Below are positions 59,043-64,000 of a stretch of DNA of 64,000 nt, in pieces. Source of the DNA: Acidimicrobiales bacterium. Lineage in GTDB: Bacteria; Actinomycetota; Acidimicrobiia; Acidimicrobiales; Poriferisodalaceae. The stretch spans positions 124,001 to 188,000 of the forward strand of contig VYDH01000030.1 in the NCBI GenBank assembly GCA_009843525.1, written 5' to 3'. Both the position numbers and the translations under genes were made by a program. The notes beneath the pieces are model-generated. The model searched no databases and was not told the DNA's origin. It saw only the letters and a list, made by a program, of their open reading frames with translations. Each line of letters opens with the position of its first letter. Positions within the stretch are counted from its first letter, which is position 1.

Positions 59043-60224
59043 ATGGCAACGGTCACCCTCGACCGGCTGACGAAGAAGTACCCGAACGGGTTCGTCGCCG
59101 TCACCGACCTGAACATCGACATCTCCGACGGCGAGTTCCTCGTGCTGGTCGGGCCGTCGGGCTGCGGCAAGTCGACGGCGCTGCGGATGGTGGCCGGTCT
59201 CGAGGAGATCAGCGACGGGGAGCTGCTGATCGGCAGCGAGCGCATGAACGACGTGGAGCCCAAGGACCGCAACATCGCCATGGTGTTCCAGAGCTATGCG
59301 CTGTATCCCCACCTCGACGTGGCCCGCAACATCGGCTTCCCCCTGAAGCTGGCGGGCGTCCCCAAGGCGGAAATCACCGAGCGGGTGCGCACCGCCGCAC
59401 GCCTGCTCGAGCTGGAGCCGCTGCTGGGCAACAAGCCGGCGCAACTGTCGGGTGGCCAGCGCCAGCGCGTGGCGATGGGCAGGGCCATCGTGCGTGACCC
59501 GGCGGTGTTCCTCATGGACGAGCCGCTGTCGAACCTCGATGCCAAGCTGCGGGTGCAGATGCGCGCCGAGATCACGGCCCTGCAGCACCGGCTGGGCGCC
59601 ACCACCATCTACGTCACGCACGACCAGGTCGAGGCCATGACCATGGGCGACCGCGTGGCGGTGCTCAAGGACGGGCTGCTGCAGCAGGTGGATGACCCGA
59701 CCGACCTGTACGAGCGGCCCGACAACCTGTTCGTGGCCGGCTTCATCGGCGCTCCTGCGATGAACCTGCGCATGGCCCGACTCAGCTCGGGCTCCGGCTC
59801 ACATGAAGACGGCGGCGGCTGGCAACTGCAGCTCGGCTCGCAGGTGCTGGATCTGCCCGGGCGCGTGCTCGACGCGAGACCGGCGCTGAGCGCCTACGAC
59901 GGCGCTGACGTCGTGGTCGGCATCCGGCCCGAGGCATTTGAAGACGTCTCGGTCGCGACCGGCGAGGAAGCTGGACCGCGCCTGCGGGCGACGGTGTCAC
60001 TGACCGAAGCGCTGGGCTCGGACCTGCTGCTGCACTTCCCGCTCGACGCACCCTCGGTGGAGGCGGGCGATCCCGACGCGCTCGAAGGCATCGAGGACCG
60101 CATGGTGATCGCCCGGGTGCATCCTCGCAGCAGCGCCCGGCCCGGCTCGACTGTCGAGCTCAACGTGGAAATGGACGGCCTGCACTTCTTCGATCCGCAG
60201 ACCGAAGCCGCCATCCGCTCCTGA
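59043..60224 (+). CDS. Sugar ABC transporter ATP-binding protein (UgpC/MsmK/MalK type)
   Basis: 393 aa. Walker A GPSGCGKST (residues 37-45), Q-loop YALYPHLDVARNIGF, signature LSGGQRQR at about 135, Walker B VFLMDEPLSNLDA, and His switch TIYVTHDQVEAMTM. C-terminal TOBE/regulatory region includes VVGIRPEAFEDV. This subtype energises carbohydrate or glycerol-phosphate ABC importers. The matching permease starts at 63543, with the interposed operon on the opposite strand. It may also serve other permeases. A palindromic repeat begins at its stop codon. Confidence 0.95.
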   Translation: MATVTLDRLTKKYPNGFVAVTDLNIDISDGEFLVLVGPSGCGKSTALRMVAGLEEISDGELLIGSERMNDVEPKDRNIAMVFQSYALYPHLDVARNIGFPLKLAGVPKAEITERVRTAARLLELEPLLGNKPAQLSGGQRQRVAMGRAIVRDPAVFLMDEPLSNLDAKLRVQMRAEITALQHRLGATTIYVTHDQVEAMTMGDRVAVLKDGLLQQVDDPTDLYERPDNLFVAGFIGAPAMNLRMARLSSGSGSHEDGGGWQLQLGSQVLDLPGRVLDARPALSAYDGADVVVGIRPEAFEDVSVATGEEAGPRLRATVSLTEALGSDLLLHFPLDAPSVEAGDPDALEGIEDRMVIARVHPRSSARPGSTVELNVEMDGLHFFDPQTEAAIRS

Positions 60225-60329
60225 GGTGCGCCCGCTGCGGAGGCGGCAGAACCCTCTGCGACCAGCGATCCAGCAGGTCGCAACGTCGCAGAGCCTCCTG
60301 CCGCCTCCACAGCTATGGCATCTGCGCCT
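60224..60329. repeat. Intergenic palindromic repeat, short copy
   Basis: AGGTGCGCCCGCTGCGGAGG at the left and CTCCTGCCGCCTCCACAGCT at the right form imperfect inverted arms of about 40-45 bp around a short centre. It equals the 15-kb copy minus about 73 internal bp. It fills the convergent gap between the ABC ATPase and the LLM monooxygenase and could act as a bidirectional terminator. The first base overlaps the ATPase stop. Confidence 0.85.
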
Positions 60330-60339
60330 TCCTGCGCGC

Positions 60340-61410
60340 CTAGGGCCGCCAGAGGGGTTGGTGCGGGAACGATTGCAGGACGAGTCGACCGAAGAGGTCG
60401 CATTCGGCTTGGTGGGGGTAGCCGGACAGGATGAAGGCGTCAATGCCCACGTCGCGGTAGGCGTCGAGCTTGGCCGTGATCTCGTCGGGGTTGCCGACAA
60501 TTGCAGCTCCGGCGCCGCTTCTGGCTCGGCCGATGCCGGTCCACAGGCCTTCTTCCGCGAAGCCGTCGTCATCGGCGCCGTCGCGCAGCTCAGCTTGGCG
60601 TTGCACGCCGACGGAGGCCGAATCGAGCGCTCGGGCGCGGATTGAGGCTCCGGTGTCGTCGTCGAGCTGGCTCACCAGTCGGCGGGTGGCATCGATGGCC
60701 TCTGCGGTAGTGGGGCGCACGATCACGTGGGACCGCAGGCCGAACTTCAGCTCGCGCCCGACAGCGCTCGCCCGGTCTCGCATCTCGCTGACCGTTGCCG
60801 CAACGCCCGCGACGGTGTCGGGCCAGGTCAAGAACACGTCGGCGGCGACTGCGGCGGTGTGCTTGGCGTCGTCGGAGAAGCCGCCGAAGTAGAAGGGCGG
60901 GCAGTTCCCGCTCGCGGTGCCGACGCGTGGGGGTTCGAGCTGCACCGAGACGAACTCGCCGTCGAAGTCGACCGGCTGGCCATTGAGCAGGGTGCGCAGC
61001 ACCTCCATGTACTCGCGGGTGCGCTGGTAGCGCGGGGCCGACGGCAGCGGTGCACCGGGCAGGTCGCTGGAGATGATGTTGATGGTGAGCCGCCCGCCCG
61101 CCATCTGGTCGATCGTGGCGAGCTGGCGCGCCAACTGCGGAGGCCAGAGCTCTCCCATGCGCACCGCCAGCAGCAGGTTGATCCGCTCGGTTCTTGTGGC
61201 GATGCCGGCGGCGAAAGCGGTGGCATCGATGCCCAGCGTGTAGCCGGAAGGCAGCAGCACGTTGTCGAAGCCGTTTCGCTCGGCGGTGGTGACGATGTCC
61301 GCGCAGTGCTCCCATGAACTGGCCAAGGCCCGATCCGGCACGCCCAGGAACTCATAGTCGTCGTCGCACAGCGCTGAGAACCAGGCAATCTCGGGTGGGG
61401 CCGTGTTCAT
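60340..61410 (-). CDS. LLM flavin-dependent monooxygenase (SsuD/alkanesulfonate-type)
   Basis: 356 aa. SsuD-like TIM barrel: NLLLAVRMGELWPPQLARQL, LTINIISSDLPGAPLPSAPRY, EYMEVLRTLLNGQPVDFDGE, and PPFYFGGFSDDAKHTAAVAA are characteristic of FMNH2-dependent alkanesulfonate monooxygenases. It would split C-S bonds to give an aldehyde and sulfite. In the operon with aldo/keto reductase, Gfo/Idh/MocA and sugar ABC permease, a sulfosugar such as sulfoquinovose is a plausible substrate (SmoC-like role). The flavin reductase partner is not in the window. Confidence 0.88.
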   Translation of the reverse strand: MNTAPPEIAWFSALCDDDYEFLGVPDRALASSWEHCADIVTTAERNGFDNVLLPSGYTLGIDATAFAAGIATRTERINLLLAVRMGELWPPQLARQLATIDQMAGGRLTINIISSDLPGAPLPSAPRYQRTREYMEVLRTLLNGQPVDFDGEFVSVQLEPPRVGTASGNCPPFYFGGFSDDAKHTAAVAADVFLTWPDTVAGVAATVSEMRDRASAVGRELKFGLRSHVIVRPTTAEAIDATRRLVSQLDDDTGASIRARALDSASVGVQRQAELRDGADDDGFAEEGLWTGIGRARSGAGAAIVGNPDEITAKLDAYRDVGIDAFILSGYPHQAECDLFGRLVLQSFPHQPLWRP

Positions 61411-61444
61411 CGCCGCCGCTCCGCAAGCTCTGCCGCGGTGCTCA

Positions 61445-62614
61445 TCAGCCCAGCCCGGCGAGTTCGGCAGGGGTGAGCAGCTCGCTCATCTCTACTGGTC
61501 GGCCCTCGTCTATCGAGATGTGCGCGGCCCGGCCGATGGCCACCGACCACAATCCATCGGCCAGTGTGCATTCGGCCGGGCTCGATGTGAGCACGGCGTC
61601 CCGGAAGCGTTCCAGCTCGATGTACGACGAGCCATGGTGGTGGCCGGTCACCGGTGCGGCGCTGGCGACCTGCCGCTCGGTGACGTTGCCGATCCAGTCA
61701 CGCCCGCGCACACCCACCCGCAGCACATCGTCGGGGATCAGCGCCTCGAGCTTGCCGCCCTCGCCCACCACCGACAGCTCTTCCTGGTTGCGTGTGGCGT
61801 CGGCGAACATGCACAGGTCCAGCAGCGCCCTCGCGCCTGAGGCGAAGTCGACGATTACGAAGGCGTTGTCCAAGATGTCTGGCGTCTCGCCGCCGTAGCT
61901 CTCGTCGAGATGATTCAGATCCTGCGCGCCCGACGCCATCACGCGGACTGGCTCGTCGCCCACGATGAATCGCATGAGGTCGAAGAAGTGGCAGCACTTC
62001 TCGACCAGGGTGCCGCCGGTGTTGCGATTGAACCGGTTCCAGTCGCCCACCTTCGGCTGGAAGGGAAAGCGGTGCTCTCGGATGGACACCATCGCAATGC
62101 AGCCCACGGCGCCGGCATGAGCCTGTTCGATGAGTGCAGCCACCGGCGCCATGTAGCGGTACTCCAGCCCCACCCACACGAGTGGTGCGTCGGGCCCGAG
62201 CGCCTTGATGCCGTCGATGATGCGCCGGCAGTCGTCCAGCGTGGTGGCGAGCGGCTTCTCAATGAGCTGGGGCACACCGGCAGCGGCTACGTCCAAAACG
62301 ATGTCGGTGTGGAGGTGGTTCGGCGTCGCCACCACCACGGCATCGCACAGCCCCGCATCGAGCAGTTCGTCGTGGCTGTCGAAGCTGGGGACGGGATCGA
62401 GCCCGCCGCAAGCCAGTTCGTGCTGGGCCGCCTTGAGCGACGGCTCCCAGTTGTCGCACAGCGCCGCGACCTCGGCGCCGTCGAGCGCGATGAGGTTGGC
62501 GATGTGCTCGATGCCCATCATGCCGGTGCCGATGACGCCGAAGCGCACCGGCTCGCTGGCCGCTAGGGCCACGGCTCCGCCCTCTGTCTCGGCCTCGTGG
62601 GTGCCGTCGCTCAC
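61445..62614 (-). CDS. Gfo/Idh/MocA-family protein
   Basis: 389 aa from a GTG at 62614, which overlaps the aldo/keto reductase stop (GTGA). N-terminal Rossmann fold VRFGVIGTGMMGIEHIANL and PQLIEKPLATT (EKP), then a C-terminal domain with LEYRYMAPVAALIEQAHAGA, REHRFPFQPKVGDWNRFNRN and TGGTLVEKCCHFFDLMRFIV. Most members are NAD(P)-dependent sugar oxidoreductases. Some are NAD-dependent sulfoquinovosidases (GH188), and this gene context, with an SsuD-type monooxygenase, makes that an option. Which of the two cannot be decided here. Confidence 0.88.
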   Translation of the reverse strand: MSDGTHEAETEGGAVALAASEPVRFGVIGTGMMGIEHIANLIALDGAEVAALCDNWEPSLKAAQHELACGGLDPVPSFDSHDELLDAGLCDAVVVATPNHLHTDIVLDVAAAGVPQLIEKPLATTLDDCRRIIDGIKALGPDAPLVWVGLEYRYMAPVAALIEQAHAGAVGCIAMVSIREHRFPFQPKVGDWNRFNRNTGGTLVEKCCHFFDLMRFIVGDEPVRVMASGAQDLNHLDESYGGETPDILDNAFVIVDFASGARALLDLCMFADATRNQEELSVVGEGGKLEALIPDDVLRVGVRGRDWIGNVTERQVASAAPVTGHHHGSSYIELERFRDAVLTSSPAECTLADGLWSVAIGRAAHISIDEGRPVEMSELLTPAELAGLG

Positions 62615-63537
62615 GGCAATGGCTGACCTTCCGAGGCCTCGACAATGTCGTAGACGTCGTTGCGGTCGAGCTGCACGCCGAGCGCCGCCTGCATCGCTTC
62701 GAGTCGTTCCGGTTGCTGTGTGCCGACAATGGCCACCGGCGCGGTGGGATGTGCCAGTACGAAGGCCACGCACACTGCGGCGCGGTCGACGCTCTCCCGA
62801 TCGGCCAAGCGGTCCAGCGTTGCCAGCAGCTCCGGCTGAACCCCGCGGTCGTCCTCGCCCGCCTGTGCCATGAGTCGCCCGCCGGCGAGCGGACTCCATG
62901 CCAACGGCACCATGCCCATCTCCGAGCACAGGTCGAGCGTGCCGTCTCGCAGCGCGTCCAGGCAAGCGGCTGAATACTCGGGCTGGGTACTGGCCAGCGG
63001 TGCGTCGAGATGGGCCGCCAGCGCCCGGGTCTGCGCAGGCGTGTAGTTGGACACGCCGACGGCGCCCACCAGCCCGTCGGCAACCAACCCGTCGAGTGTG
63101 TCGGCCACTTCGGCGGGGTGCGTGAACATGTCGGGCCGGTGCACCTGGTACAGGTCGATGCGGTCAGCCCCGAGCCTGGCCAGCGAGGCCTCGCACGCAG
63201 ACCGCATCGCTGCCGCGCCCGAGTCGTAGGGCACCGGCGGCACGATGCCGCCCTTGGTGGCGAGCACCATGCGATCGCGCAGGTCGGGCCGGGCCCGCAG
63301 CACCGCACCCAGGTTCTCCTCGCAGGCCCCGAAGCCGGTGCCGCCCCAGTCCAGGCCGTACACGTCGGCGATGTCCACCAGATTCATGCCGAGCTCAAGC
63401 CCGGCCTCGATCAGCGCCGCGTTCTGGCCGACATCGGTGCCGGTGAAGCGCCACAGCCCCAGTGCCAGCGGGCCGATCTCGACACCGCCCGGTCCGAGCC
63501 GCCGCGAGCCCGTGCGAACTAGGGACGAGTCGCCCAC
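62611..63537 (-). CDS. Aldo/keto reductase
   Basis: 308 aa from a GTG at 63537, 5 nt after the permease stop. AKR pattern: LALGLWRFTGTDVGQNAAL, NLVDIADVYGLDW (Asp, Tyr), a lysine in LATKGGIV, and His in LYQVHRPDM; then VGVSNYTPAQ and PLAWSPLAGGRL. It reduces an aldehyde or ketone with NADPH. In the sulfo-SMO route an AKR (SmoB) reduces 6-oxoglucose to glucose, which fits the neighbour genes, but other substrates are possible. Confidence 0.9.
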   Translation of the reverse strand: MGDSSLVRTGSRRLGPGGVEIGPLALGLWRFTGTDVGQNAALIEAGLELGMNLVDIADVYGLDWGGTGFGACEENLGAVLRARPDLRDRMVLATKGGIVPPVPYDSGAAAMRSACEASLARLGADRIDLYQVHRPDMFTHPAEVADTLDGLVADGLVGAVGVSNYTPAQTRALAAHLDAPLASTQPEYSAACLDALRDGTLDLCSEMGMVPLAWSPLAGGRLMAQAGEDDRGVQPELLATLDRLADRESVDRAAVCVAFVLAHPTAPVAIVGTQQPERLEAMQAALGVQLDRNDVYDIVEASEGQPLP

Positions 63538-63542
63538 AGCGC

Positions 63543-64000
63543 TCAAGACTTCACCGAGCCGGCCAGCAGCCCGCGCACGAAGAAGCGCTGCAGGAAGAAG
63601 AACACCAGCATCGGCACGCCTGCCTGCACGAAGGCGCCCGCCGACAGCAGGTGTTCGCGCAGGCCGAACTCGCCGGCCATCGAGGCGATCTTGATGGTGG
63701 CGGGGTAGTTCTCGCCTGCCGCGCCCAGCATGGTCAGGGCGATCAGGTAGTCGTTCCAGGTCCACAGGAACTGGAAGATGGCGAAGGCCGCCAGGGCGGG
63801 AACCGACAGCGGTACCACGATGCGCCAGAAGATGGTGAAGTGGTCGGCGCCGTCGATGCGGGCCGCCTCGAACAGCTCACCGGGCAGCGTCGAGATGTAG
63901 TTGTGCAGCAGGAAGATGGCGAACGGCAGGGCGAAGGCCGTGTGGGTCAGCCAGACCGCCGTAGCGGTGCCGGCGAGGCTGAAGTCGGGGAACAGCGTGA
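63543..64000 (-). CDS. Carbohydrate ABC transporter permease (MalG/UgpE type), 5' end outside window
   Basis: The visible 152 codons run to the window edge and encode the C-terminal half of a CUT1-type permease. The EAA motif is LFEAARIDGADHFTIFWRIV followed by VPLSVPALAAFAIFQFLWTW (membrane helix). It ends after GLLAGSVKS. Imports a carbohydrate with the UgpC/MsmK-type ATPase. The operon continues upstream of the window, where the partner permease and binding protein are expected. It is followed at 5 nt by the aldo/keto reductase, so they share a transcript. Confidence 0.92.
   Translation of the reverse strand, partial: TLFPDFSLAGTATAVWLTHTAFALPFAIFLLHNYISTLPGELFEAARIDGADHFTIFWRIVVPLSVPALAAFAIFQFLWTWNDYLIALTMLGAAGENYPATIKIASMAGEFGLREHLLSAGAFVQAGVPMLVFFFLQRFFVRGLLAGSVKS

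Noticed and set aside
1..64000. CRISPR arrays, rRNA genes, intact insertion sequences
   Set aside because: No regularly spaced repeats, rRNA-like sequence or transposase gene was seen on either strand.

Overview
The window is about 64 kb of high-GC DNA with closely packed genes, frequent GTG starts, 1-8 nt gene overlaps and apparently leaderless promoters. The gene content (F420-type LLM and PPOX oxidoreductases, a 13E12/DUF222-HNH protein, FadE/crotonase/SDR paralogues, an acyl-CoA dehydrogenase-associated phosphotransferase, a GlxR/CRP-type site) points to an actinobacterium. An Acidimicrobiia-like lineage is plausible, but that is inference from gene content only. No rRNA and no intact insertion sequence or CRISPR array was seen. 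One tRNA (Arg, CCT) is present.

Layout. 0-3 kb: two tandem FtsX/MacB-type permeases. 3-10.6 kb: a zinc-ribbon/class III cyclase/AAA/TPR protein, a B12-binding mutase subunit, a 3-hydroxyacyl-CoA dehydrogenase, an APH-like phosphotransferase and a membrane-anchored HtrA protease. 10.6-15.2 kb: a small secreted protein, an enoyl-CoA hydratase, an MFS exporter, a DsbB homologue and a DM13 protein. 15.4-18.9 kb: an operon of HpaB-family hydroxylase, AA_synth (DUF1185) protein and enamidase-like amidohydrolase, with an odd chain of duplicated mini-ORFs at TGATG junctions. 19-24.5 kb: NIPSNAP, LLM oxidoreductase, SRPBCC, an arylsulfatase fused to a DJ-1/PfpI domain, and TetR. 24.5-28.7 kb: tRNA-Arg, DUF222-HNH, a metallophosphoesterase with substituted metal residues, and an ArsR-VOC fusion.

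28.7-34.4 kb is the most accessory-looking part. It holds two HTH-nucleotidyltransferase/HEPN toxin-antitoxin modules (one convergent and overlapping, one with a shortened HEPN gene), a DUF4258-DUF2283 pair, intergenic hairpins, a sulfatase remnant cut at its catalytic motif and a frameshifted P-loop kinase. 34.5-44.9 kb: lipoproteins, a divergent citrate synthase / HTH-citrate synthase pair sharing an operator region, DUF2237, DUF2784, an inositol monophosphatase, an alpha/beta hydrolase, TetR, a RidA-like protein with an 18-bp palindrome at its start, a 34-residue membrane peptide, SDR and cupin. 45-51.3 kb: amidase, SDR, acyl-CoA dehydrogenase, VOC, a COG2159 amidohydrolase and EthD. 51.3-54.1 kb: a ferric-iron ABC permease and binding protein without an ATPase. 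54.2-54.3 kb: a tRNA-like cloverleaf with abnormal D and anticodon arms.

54.4-64 kb: SDR, crotonase, GlpD, class II aldolase, a MalK/UgpC-type ATPase, and a convergent operon of sugar permease, aldo/keto reductase, Gfo/Idh/MocA protein and SsuD-family monooxygenase. Taken together these last genes resemble the oxidative (sulfo-SMO) route for sulfoquinovose, which is the strongest pathway hypothesis in the window. A palindromic intergenic repeat family (15.2, 56.3 and 60.2 kb) links distant parts of the window.
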